Source of the DNA: JAITMY01 sp031553765
GTDB taxonomy: Bacteria > Bacteroidota > Bacteroidia > Bacteroidales > UBA932
Direction: 5' to 3'
Length of the DNA stretch: 64,000 nucleotides
Assembly (NCBI GenBank): GCA_031553765.1
Contig: JAVBKY010000005.1
Span: 1-64,000, forward strand
Notes under the pieces: model-generated
Seen by the model: the letters and a program-made list of their open reading frames with translations, nothing else
Databases searched by the model: none
Told to the model about the DNA's origin: nothing
Part shown: one piece after another, positions 16,270 to 23,508 of the stretch
How positions within the stretch are numbered: the first letter of the stretch is position 1
Layout of the letters: the number at the start of each line of letters is the position of its first letter
Position numbers and translations under genes: made by a program

Positions 16270-17674
16270 TGTTGCCATTATTGTTGCCTTGTTGTGGCTT
16301 GCGATTCTGGTTATTGTTGTTGTGTTGCGGTCTGCGGTTTTGGTTGTTACTACCACCGTTGCCGTTGTTGCGGTTGGCGTTGTTTTGTGGTGGCCTGTTG
16401 TTACCGTTGCCATTGCCATTGGCGTTAGCGCCGCCATTGTTCCCTCCATTCCCACGGTTGTTATTCCCGCTGTTGTTGGGACGATTGCCACCATTGCCTC
16501 CACCGTTACGGTTTCCGCCACGGTGGTTGCGGTTGCTATTATTGCTTCCGCCTTGCCTGCGCGACTTATTATCAAAGCGCGTAATGCTATCCTCGCCTGC
16601 CGAACTTTGGAAGTCGGGAGACTTAGGCACGGTAATTTTTGGTATGTACTTTTCAGTCAACAGCGCGTCAACCTTAATGCCCTTTTTGTTTTGCTCAATA
16701 ATTTCCTTTACGCGGTCAACGGGTATTTCGGTAAGATTCTCCATGGAGTTCTTATCGAAGTTGTACCACATCAAACGCTTGAAAATATCGGTTTTGTGAT
16801 GGTACGCCGTGCCGTCAATGGTTTCAAGAGGAATATTCGTTTTGGGGAAATCCTTTTGCGCATCCATGTAGGTGGAGAGCTCGTAGTTGAGGCAGCACTT
16901 CAGCTTGCTGCATTGCCCCGCCAACTTTTGCTGGTTAATGGCAATATCCTGATAGCGGGCTGCGTTGGTCGATACCGATGCAAAACTGCACAACCACTGT
17001 GCGCAGCACAGTTCACGACCGCAGGTGCCAATGCCACCAATGCGTCCTGCTTCCTGGCGCGCGCCTATTTGGCGCATTTCTATACGTACATGAAACTCCT
17101 CCGCCAGCACCTTAATCAGCTCGCGGAAGTCCACACGCTCCTCGGCTATGTAGTAGAAGATAGCCTTGGTTTTGTCGCCTTGAACCTCTACATCGCCAAT
17201 CTTCATTTTTAACTGAAGCCTTTCCACAATACGGCGTGAGCGAATCATAAACGAGTGCTCCAAAGCAATGGCCTCGCTCCACTTTTCCACATCGCCGCCT
17301 TTTACCTTGCGGTAAATTTTCTTGTACTCGTACTTGTCAGGAACAAGGTTGTTGCGTAGCATTTGCAGGTACACAATATCGCCTGTGAGCGATACAATAC
17401 CTATGTCGTGCCCGGGCGATGCCTCTACGGCAATAATATCGCCTTTTTGCAGGGGCAGGTCGTTTACGTTTTGGTAAAAACCTTTGCGCGTATTTTTGAA
17501 GCGAACCTCCACAATGTCTTTTGGCAAGGCCTCGTTGTGCAAGCCCTTTAGCCAGTCAAAGGTGGCGAGCTTCTGGCACGATTCTTTTTCGTGGCACGTC
17601 AGCTCTCCGGTCAGCGGCTTTTTCTTGCATTCGCAGCCGCGAGTATATAGCATTTCTTCGAATTCGTTGGACAT
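16247..17674 (-). CDS. ricT: RicT/YaaT-type PSP1 domain protein with a long Asn/Gly-rich tail
   Basis: 475 aa. Residues about 60-330 carry the PSP1 fold: DIVEVRFKNTRKG, GDIIAVEASPGHDIG, then Cys-rich GTCGRELCCAQWLC (about 218-231) and KLKCCLNYE (about 258-266). In Bacillus these cysteines hold Fe-S clusters in the RicA/F/T complex that promotes RNA processing. Residues about 362-475 are almost wholly Asn, Gly, Arg and Gln, a disordered tail made of imperfect AAY/GGN codon runs that may vary in length. In Bacteroidota this gene is usually next to gldH, as here. The RNA role is transferred by homology; the tail suggests RNA contact or condensation, which is speculative. Confidence 0.88.
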   Translation of the reverse strand: MSNEFEEMLYTRGCECKKKPLTGELTCHEKESCQKLATFDWLKGLHNEALPKDIVEVRFKNTRKGFYQNVNDLPLQKGDIIAVEASPGHDIGIVSLTGDIVYLQMLRNNLVPDKYEYKKIYRKVKGGDVEKWSEAIALEHSFMIRSRRIVERLQLKMKIGDVEVQGDKTKAIFYYIAEERVDFRELIKVLAEEFHVRIEMRQIGARQEAGRIGGIGTCGRELCCAQWLCSFASVSTNAARYQDIAINQQKLAGQCSKLKCCLNYELSTYMDAQKDFPKTNIPLETIDGTAYHHKTDIFKRLMWYNFDKNSMENLTEIPVDRVKEIIEQNKKGIKVDALLTEKYIPKITVPKSPDFQSSAGEDSITRFDNKSRRQGGSNNSNRNHRGGNRNGGGNGGNRPNNSGNNNRGNGGNNGGANANGNGNGNNRPPQNNANRNNGNGGSNNQNRRPQHNNNNQNRKPQQGNNNGNNGSNEQK

Positions 17675-17770
17675 GTGTAATATAGGGATTAGTGATTAGA
17701 GATTAGTGATTAGGGAGCGTGTGCCCTCAAAATCATCAATCAACAATCGGAAATCATAAATCTTGTAAAG

Positions 17771-19942
17771 TTACTGTTTTTTTCGTGAACGTTTTGGCTT
17801 TTTTTCTGTTGCGATTTCCTCCTCCGCGGTTTCTTCCTCTTCAATCATGAGGTAATCCAGCTGCTTTTTCTCCATGTTTACGCGGTCAACCTTAATGCGT
17901 ACGGCATCGCCCAGCGTATAAATTTTGCCGGTGCGGCGACCTACTACGCGGTAGTTCTCCTCGTCAAAGTAGAAATAATCAGCCTTGAGGTTGCGAAGCA
18001 TCACCATTCCTTCAATCTTATTCTCGTTAATTTCAACGTAAATACCACGGTCGGTAACGCCCGAAATAACACCCGCATACTCGCTGCCGATTTTATCCTG
18101 CATGTACTCCGCCATTTTGTACTTAATGGAGGCGCGCTCGGCTTCGGCAGCCAATCCCTCCATATCGCTGGAGTGCTTGCACAGCTGCTCGTAGTCCTCC
18201 GCGCTGGCCGATTTCCCATCGGCGAGGTAGAGCTCCAACAGGCGGTGCACCATCATATCGGGGTAACGACGTATGGGCGAGGTGAAGTGCGTGTAGTACT
18301 CAAACGCTAGGCCGTAGTGACCTACGTTTTTGGTGCTGTAGTGCGCCTTTGCCATGCAGCGCAAGGCCAGCGTTTCCAACAGGTTCTGCGCTTTGCTTCC
18401 TTTTACTTCATCCAACAACGTATTCAGCTCACGCGAAATATTTTTCCCCTTAAAGTTCACCTTGAAACCTAATTGCTGCGCTACGTGCGAAAGGTTTTGC
18501 AATTTTTGCTCGTTGGGATTTTCGTGAATACGATATACAAATGTTTTGGGTTTGCTTTTGCCTGTGGGCTTACCCACACTTTCGGCTACGCTGCGGTTTG
18601 CCAGCAGCATAAACTCTTCGATGAGCTGGTGCGAGGGTGTATCTTCACGGAAGTATACGCCTACAGGTTTTCCGTTTTTGTCAATATCAAAACGGGCTTC
18701 GGCGCGCTCAAACCCCACCGAACCGTTTTTGAAGCGCTCACCGCGCAATTTTTGCGCAAGCGTATGCAACGTAATAATTTCTTCGTTGTAGTTGCCATTA
18801 CCGCTGTCAATAATATCTTGCACATCTTCGTAGGTGAAGCGGTGGTCGGACATGATTACCGTTTTGCCAAACCAGCGCGATACCACGTTGGCCTCATCGT
18901 TCATTTCAAATACGGCCGAGAAACATAATTTTTCCTCCTTGGGACGAAGCGAGCACAGCCCGTTGCTCAGACGCTCGGGCAACATGGGCACGGTTCTGTC
19001 CACCAAGTACACCGAGGTGGCGCGGTCTACAGCTTCCTTGTCAACAAGGGAGCCGGGCCTTACGTAGTGCGTTACGTCGGCTATGTGTACGCCTACCTCG
19101 TGGTTGCCGTTGGGCAGCTTACGTAGCGATAGCGCATCGTCAAAGTCCTTGGCATCCTTGGGGTCGATGGTGAGCGTAGTAATGTCGCGGAAGTCGCGGC
19201 GCACCTTCAGCTCCGCTGTAATGTCGTCCTTGATTTTTTCTGCTGCTTTTTCTACCTCGGGGTCAAACTTGTAGGGTAAACCATACTCGGCAAGTATGGC
19301 GTGCATCTCAGCGTTATTTTCACCGGGGTTACCCAGCACGTCCACTATTTTTCCGAAAGGTTGCTTGGCGTTACCGGGCCAATCGGTAATGCTCACCAAT
19401 ACTTTTTGCCCATCCTCCGCACCACCCAGTTGGTCAGCAGGAATGGTAATGTCAATGTGCATGTGGCGGCTATCGGGCGTAACGTAGCCGTGGTACTTGC
19501 TCTTGTGTAGCACGCCCACAAATTCGGTGCGCTTGCGTTCCAAAATTTCCGTAACCTCGCCTTCGGGGCGGCGTGCCGTTTGGCGCATGAATACCTTCAC
19601 CGTATCGCCATGCAGCGCATGGTTGAGCGCGTGCGGCGGAATAAAAACATCCACCTCGCTATCCTCGCTTTCAAGGTAGGCAAAACCGCTACCTGTCATA
19701 TCTATCACACCGATAATTTCGCTACCCTTCATGCGGGTTTTGTACATCTTGTCGGGGGTGAGCACCAGTCGCCCCTCCTTTACCAGAGCATCCAGTGATG
19801 CGGCTATTTTGGCGCGCTGGTTGGCGTCCTTTACCCGCATGGACTTGAAAATTTGCCCTAGCGTTACGGGCTTATTTATGCTCGTAAGGTAGTTATTGAG
19901 CCGTTGAAGTATATCGCTCTTATATTGTTTTCCTCGTGCCAT
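17771..19942 (-). CDS. rnr: Ribonuclease R
   Basis: 723 aa from the ATG at 19942 (MARGKQYK). 3'-5' exoribonuclease degrading structured RNA. Cold-shock OB domains at about 60-220 (GSGFAYLESEDSEVDVFIPP), RNB catalytic domain at about 245-570 with TIDPKDAKDFDDALS holding the metal-binding Asp residues, YTHFTSPIRRYPDMMVHRLL, and a C-terminal S1 domain at about 620-700 followed by a Lys/Arg tail (KKPKRSRKKQ). An upstream open extension to 19981 encodes part of an inverted repeat and is not taken. No operon partner is visible; the ricT gene starts 97 nt downstream of its stop on the same strand. Confidence 0.96.
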   Translation of the reverse strand: MARGKQYKSDILQRLNNYLTSINKPVTLGQIFKSMRVKDANQRAKIAASLDALVKEGRLVLTPDKMYKTRMKGSEIIGVIDMTGSGFAYLESEDSEVDVFIPPHALNHALHGDTVKVFMRQTARRPEGEVTEILERKRTEFVGVLHKSKYHGYVTPDSRHMHIDITIPADQLGGAEDGQKVLVSITDWPGNAKQPFGKIVDVLGNPGENNAEMHAILAEYGLPYKFDPEVEKAAEKIKDDITAELKVRRDFRDITTLTIDPKDAKDFDDALSLRKLPNGNHEVGVHIADVTHYVRPGSLVDKEAVDRATSVYLVDRTVPMLPERLSNGLCSLRPKEEKLCFSAVFEMNDEANVVSRWFGKTVIMSDHRFTYEDVQDIIDSGNGNYNEEIITLHTLAQKLRGERFKNGSVGFERAEARFDIDKNGKPVGVYFREDTPSHQLIEEFMLLANRSVAESVGKPTGKSKPKTFVYRIHENPNEQKLQNLSHVAQQLGFKVNFKGKNISRELNTLLDEVKGSKAQNLLETLALRCMAKAHYSTKNVGHYGLAFEYYTHFTSPIRRYPDMMVHRLLELYLADGKSASAEDYEQLCKHSSDMEGLAAEAERASIKYKMAEYMQDKIGSEYAGVISGVTDRGIYVEINENKIEGMVMLRNLKADYFYFDEENYRVVGRRTGKIYTLGDAVRIKVDRVNMEKKQLDYLMIEEEETAEEEIATEKKPKRSRKKQ

Positions 19943-19957
19943 TTTTTCGTATATTTG
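19925..19957 (+). promoter_or_regulatory. Possible promoter for the patatin-like gene
   Basis: TTG (19925-19927), 22 nt, TATATTTG (19950-19957). It would give a leader of about 120 nt that contains the 19967-20048 inverted repeat. The spacer is slightly long. Confidence 0.3.
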
Positions 19958-19966
19958 TCTAAAATA

Positions 19967-20048
19967 TAACCACGGAGACACAGAGAAATTTGAGAATTGC
20001 TATTTTGCAATATTTCGATTTTCGGTGTTCTCCGTGTCTCCGTGGTTA
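19967..20048. repeat. Long inverted repeat (TAACCACGGAGACAC ... GTGTCTCCGTGGTTA)
   Basis: 15-bp perfect outer arms, extended by AGAGAA/TTCTC, around an AT-rich middle. It lies between divergent rnr and the patatin gene. No second copy was seen in the window. Confidence 0.75.
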
Positions 20049-20085
20049 ATTTGAGTAGTTTGCAATCTATAAAGATAGTGAAAAT

Positions 20086-20871
20086 ATGCTTGATAACCAA
20101 ATGCAAAAGTTGAAAGTCGGCATAGTTTTTAGTGGCGGAGGCTCACGTGGTTTTGCCCACGTAGGTGTTATACGTGCCTTGGGAGAGCGCGGTATCGTTC
20201 CTCAGGCGGTGTCGGGTACTAGTGCCGGAGCTATAGTGGCAGCCTTGTATGCCGACGGTTATACGCCGGATGAAATGCTGGAGTTTTTTGGCGGACGAAA
20301 GTTAACTGATTTTACGGGCTGGGGACTTTCTCGCCGTGGTGTTTTTACCTTGGAAAAATTTGGAAAGGCGCTGCACGAACACCTGCGCCACAAAACATTT
20401 GAGGAAATGCCTATACCACTTTTTGTGTCGGCCAGCAACCTCAATACAGGGCGCAGCACCTACTTTCACAGCGGCACTATTGCCGATAAAATAGTGGCAT
20501 CGGCGGCGGTGCCCGTGCTGTTCAGCCCTGTGGAAATTGATGGCTATACGTACGTAGATGGCGGTTTACTTGAAAACTTGCCCGTAACACCGCTACGTAA
20601 CATGTGCGATTTTGTGATTGGGGTGAACGTAAATCCGCCCGAAAAAGTGGAAAAGTTTACTTCGTTTATGCACATCAATGAGCAGACTATGCATGTGCTG
20701 GTGCAACGTAATACGGCAGATTCAATGTGCCAGTGCGACCTTATTATTGAGCCGAAGGGTTTGCTGGAATACCGCTTTTTGGATATGAAAAATCGTTTTA
20801 AGATAGCCGAGGCTGGCTACAAACAGGCTAAGGTGCAGCTGGATAAGATGGGGGAGATATTTGCGAATTAG
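20086..20871 (+). CDS. Patatin-like phospholipase
   Basis: 261 aa; start may be Met1 or Met6 (20101, MQKLKVGIV). Catalytic dyad motifs of the patatin family are complete: oxyanion loop GGGSRGFAHVG (about 17-27), nucleophile elbow GTSAG (about 44-48) and DGGLLENLP (about 162-170). It would hydrolyse acyl esters of lipids; no signal peptide is seen, so it acts inside the cell (RssA-like cytoplasmic class). The stop codon TAG shares its G with the first base of family B element 20871-21000. The Mrp gene follows 166 nt later behind that element. Confidence 0.9.
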   Translation: MLDNQMQKLKVGIVFSGGGSRGFAHVGVIRALGERGIVPQAVSGTSAGAIVAALYADGYTPDEMLEFFGGRKLTDFTGWGLSRRGVFTLEKFGKALHEHLRHKTFEEMPIPLFVSASNLNTGRSTYFHSGTIADKIVASAAVPVLFSPVEIDGYTYVDGGLLENLPVTPLRNMCDFVIGVNVNPPEKVEKFTSFMHINEQTMHVLVQRNTADSMCQCDLIIEPKGLLEYRFLDMKNRFKIAEAGYKQAKVQLDKMGEIFAN

Positions 20872-21000
20872 ACCTCTCCCCCTGACCCCTCTCCACAGGA
20901 GAGGGGAGAGTGCCTACTGGTAAAACTTGCTGCTACTTGACGACCTCACTATCCTCTAGGAATACGCCCTCTCTTGTGGAGAGGGGACGGGGGAGAGGTT
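20871..21000. repeat. Family B palindromic element, copy 2
   Basis: GACCTCTCCC ... CCTCTCCACAGGAGAGGGGA on the left and CCCTCTCTTGTGGAGAGGGG ... GGGGGAGAGGTT on the right, with an unrelated middle. It begins on the last base of the patatin stop codon. Confidence 0.88.
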
Positions 21001-21037
21001 TGATGTGAAAATGATTTCATAATAGAGAAAAATACAA

Positions 21038-22108
21038 ATGAACGATCAAATTTTACAGCTACTGTCAGGGGTAATTCATCCCGAAAATGATAAGAGCATT
21101 GTGGCGTTGGGCATGGTGGGCGATTTGGAGGTGACGCAGGAGAGAATTGCGCTCACGCTACGTTTTACCAAGCCTCGCGACCCTTTTGCCAACACCATAA
21201 AGCAGCAGTGCGAAAAGGTGCTTGGCGCGCAGTTTCCTGGCCATGAGGTGGATATTACGCTTGCTTTTCCAGAGGCAAAGCCTGTGCAAAAGGTGCAAAA
21301 GCCTGTTGAAAAAACTCCGCAGCAGCTGGAGAACGTAAAGCATATTATTGCCGTGGTGTCGGGCAAGGGTGGGGTAGGTAAGTCCACCGTGTCGGTTAAT
21401 CTTGCCCTTTCGCTTGCGCAAAAAGGCTATAAGGTGGGCTTGATTGATGCCGATATTTACGGTCCGTCCATTCCCAAAATGTTTGGAGTGGAGGATGAGA
21501 AGCCGTTGGCTAATGAACAGGAGCGAATTTTGCCCGTGGAAAAGTATGGGGTAAAAATGCTTTCTATCGGATTTTTTGTGAAGCCCGATGATCCGCTAAT
21601 TTGGCGCGCACCCATGGCAACCAGCGCCCTTAAGCAGCTCATGCTGCAAGCGGACTGGGGCGAGTTGGATTTTTTGATGATAGATATGCCTCCCGGAACG
21701 GGTGATATTCACCTTACGCTGATACAGGAGCTGCAGCTCACGGGTGCCATAGTAGTGAGCACACCGCAGCAGGTAGCCCTTGCCGACGCGCTAAAAGGAA
21801 TAAATATGTTGCGCAGCGAAAACGTGAACGTGCGCATTCTCGGTTTGGTGGAAAATATGGCGTGGTTCACTCCCGCCGAACTCCCGCAAAACCGCTACTA
21901 TATTTTCGGAAAAGACGGCTGCAAAAAGTTAGCAGCTGATATGAACTTGCCTCTGTTAGGTGAAATCCCCATTGTGCAAAGCATCTGCGATGGCGGCGAC
22001 AGCGGCGCGCCGGTGGCGTTGGGTGAGGGTGTGGCCAAGGAGGCGTTTGCGGCGCTGACGGAAAACGTACTAAAACAGATAAAGGGATTAATGCCCTTCG
22101 GGCAATAA
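21038..22108 (+). CDS. Mrp/NBP35-type P-loop ATPase (iron-sulfur carrier family)
   Basis: 356 aa. N-terminal MIP18/DUF59 domain (about 1-80), linker with PVQKVQKPVEKTP, then the deviant Walker A motif GKGGVGKST (about 108-116) and FLMIDMPPGTGDIHLT (about 211-226). Such proteins carry and transfer Fe-S clusters. The CxxC pair that binds the cluster in E. coli ApbC is absent in the matching segment VENMAWFTPAELPQNRY; a lone Cys follows in GKDGCKK, so cluster binding is uncertain. A NifU-like gene follows, supporting an Fe-S role. The last residues MPFGQ and the stop come from the first hairpin of a family C repeat. Confidence 0.92.
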   Translation: MNDQILQLLSGVIHPENDKSIVALGMVGDLEVTQERIALTLRFTKPRDPFANTIKQQCEKVLGAQFPGHEVDITLAFPEAKPVQKVQKPVEKTPQQLENVKHIIAVVSGKGGVGKSTVSVNLALSLAQKGYKVGLIDADIYGPSIPKMFGVEDEKPLANEQERILPVEKYGVKMLSIGFFVKPDDPLIWRAPMATSALKQLMLQADWGELDFLMIDMPPGTGDIHLTLIQELQLTGAIVVSTPQQVALADALKGINMLRSENVNVRILGLVENMAWFTPAELPQNRYYIFGKDGCKKLAADMNLPLLGEIPIVQSICDGGDSGAPVALGEGVAKEAFAALTENVLKQIKGLMPFGQ

Positions 22109-22203
22109 AAAGATAAATGCTTCGCGATAAATTTTATCGCTGCGTAGCAGCATTTATCGTCCACAGGACATTTATCATCCCGCTTTGGCGGGATATTTAT
22201 CAT
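22091..22203. repeat. Family C variable-stem hairpin array, copy 3
   Basis: Hairpins TGCCC-TTC-GGGCA, TGCTGC-GTA-GCAGCA, TGTCC-ACA-GGACA and CCCGC-TTTG-GCGGG, separated by GATAAA/TTTATC blocks. It overlaps the 3' end of the mrp-like gene and precedes the NifU-like gene. Confidence 0.8.
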
Positions 22204-22211
22204 TTTTGAAA

Positions 22212-22448
22212 ATGACTATGGATGACCTTCGTACTCGTATTGAATCCGCCCTGAGCGAAATTCGCCCGCTACTCAAAGCCGATGGCGGCGGTGTTGAGTT
22301 GGTGGACATCACGCCCAAAATGACGGTGAAAGTTCGCTTGAAGGGGGCGTGTAAAGGATGCCCGTTTAGCTTCATTACCATGAGTAGCGTGATACGTGAA
22401 AGGATAATAAAGGCTGCACCGGAGGTGAGGGAGGTGGAGGAGGTGTAG
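22212..22448 (+). CDS. NifU C-terminal-domain Fe-S scaffold protein
   Basis: 78 aa from the ATG at 22212 (a second ATG at 22218). The fold reads RIESALSEIRPLLKADGG, then VELVDITPKMTVKVRLKGAC and the cluster-binding CKGCPFS with the usual CxxC. It is a single NifU-like (Nfu) domain that receives and donates Fe-S clusters. Open frame further upstream to 22185 only reads repeat DNA. Behind the Mrp-type ATPase and separated by a repeat array, it probably belongs to the same Fe-S delivery module. Confidence 0.9.
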   Translation: MTMDDLRTRIESALSEIRPLLKADGGGVELVDITPKMTVKVRLKGACKGCPFSFITMSSVIRERIIKAAPEVREVEEV

Positions 22449-22764
22449 GGTTTAAATATTTGATTAGTTAAAAGGGGAATTGCTGGTATAGCGATTCTCC
22501 TTTTTTGTTTTCCTTTTATTAAGAATAAAGTCATCAGTTTTAATGTGAGTCCTTCTTTTTTTAATTGTGACGTTTTAAATAGTTAATCAATTCTAATTAA
22601 CAGTTAAAATGCAAAAATATAGTGAGTTTTGTAGATGTGTTAAGTTTTTTTAAATGCTTTATTTTTAAATTTGAAGATATTTGTTGGTATTGCAATCAGC
22701 AACGGATATAAAGTGAGGCTTTTGTTAAAGCGAGTAGAAAAATGATAATGTAAATGGGAATGAG
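22449..22764. other. AT-rich intergenic stretch at the left edge of the accessory island
   Basis: 316 nt with no credible gene. Base composition drops abruptly after the NifU-like stop. A TAAATTTG block near 22669 might be a -7 element for the NYN gene, but no matching TTG is placed properly. No copy of the tRNA-Asn 3' end was found here. Confidence 0.5.
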
Positions 22765-23508
22765 ATGGTGGTCGTAATTATAGATTTTGATAACTATTTT
22801 GGTACAGATGTGAGCAAATTGACTAAAGAAAGCTTAGAGTTAACGCTTGTAGACGTCATTATTCAATGTGAACAATTATTTGCGGATTTTGATAGAATTC
22901 AAATAAGGTTATATGGTGGTTGGTATCATGGTGTAACATTAACAAAACAGGCGTCTGTTATCCAGCAAATTTTATCTCAGATTGATGTTTTTCCTAAGAT
23001 TGAAAAAGGGAAGATAATTAGGGGTGATGTGGATTTGGTATCATCATTATTTGAAATCCCAAACTATAGCTGGCAGCATACATATAAAGAAAAAAATGGG
23101 ATACCTCGCATACGTATAAACCATGAAGAGGTAGATGATCTATGTAATCTAAGTAGAGATTCTTGCCCAAAATTTATCTTATATAAATTCACTCAGAAAA
23201 AGCAGAAGCAATGCCATGTGCCAGGGTGTGATCATTTACATAAGGATGTCTTTAAGGGGATAGAGCAAAAGATGGTTGACACTATGATTGCCTGTGACGT
23301 CATATCAACAGTTAAGGACAGCGATATTGAAGGCGTTTTAGTCCTCTCCGATGATCAGGATCATTTTCCTTCATATGCCATTGCGAGCAAGTATAGTAAT
23401 CGAGATAATAAAATTGTTGTGGGAGTTAAAAATACGGATGCAGAGAGGTTCAATTTAATATCAAATATATTAACTCCATTTAATGTTAAAATAATTACAC
23501 TGCCATGA
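22765..23508 (+). CDS. NYN-domain (PIN-like) putative RNase, first gene of a NYN-NACHT pair
   Basis: 247 aa. The acidic residues of NYN/PIN-like nucleases are in the expected order: IIDFDN (D7, D9, N10), KMVDTMIACD (D172, D178) and VLVLSDDQDHFP (D196, D197, D199), the last resembling the SxDxDFxP motif of LabA/NYN proteins. Between them lies C150-HVPG-C155-DHLH, perhaps a zinc site. No signal peptide or membrane segment. The stop overlaps the next start (ATGA at 23505-23508), implying translational coupling with the NACHT NTPase. The gene is much richer in A+T than neighbours on either side, a sign of transfer. I infer an RNase effector, controlled by the NACHT partner in antiphage defence; that combination is not one I can name. 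Confidence 0.75.
   Translation: MVVVIIDFDNYFGTDVSKLTKESLELTLVDVIIQCEQLFADFDRIQIRLYGGWYHGVTLTKQASVIQQILSQIDVFPKIEKGKIIRGDVDLVSSLFEIPNYSWQHTYKEKNGIPRIRINHEEVDDLCNLSRDSCPKFILYKFTQKKQKQCHVPGCDHLHKDVFKGIEQKMVDTMIACDVISTVKDSDIEGVLVLSDDQDHFPSYAIASKYSNRDNKIVVGVKNTDAERFNLISNILTPFNVKIITLP

Noticed and set aside
16270..16575. N-terminal extension of the gldH frame
   Set aside because: It reads the ricT tail in a shifted frame (Thr/Ala/Met-rich); the lipoprotein signal peptide begins at 16269.
16160..17212. Long hydrophobic plus-strand open frame opposite ricT
   Set aside because: It is the antisense of the Asn/Gly-rich tail and PSP1 domain; composition (Val/Ala runs) is a by-product of GTT/GCC complement codons.
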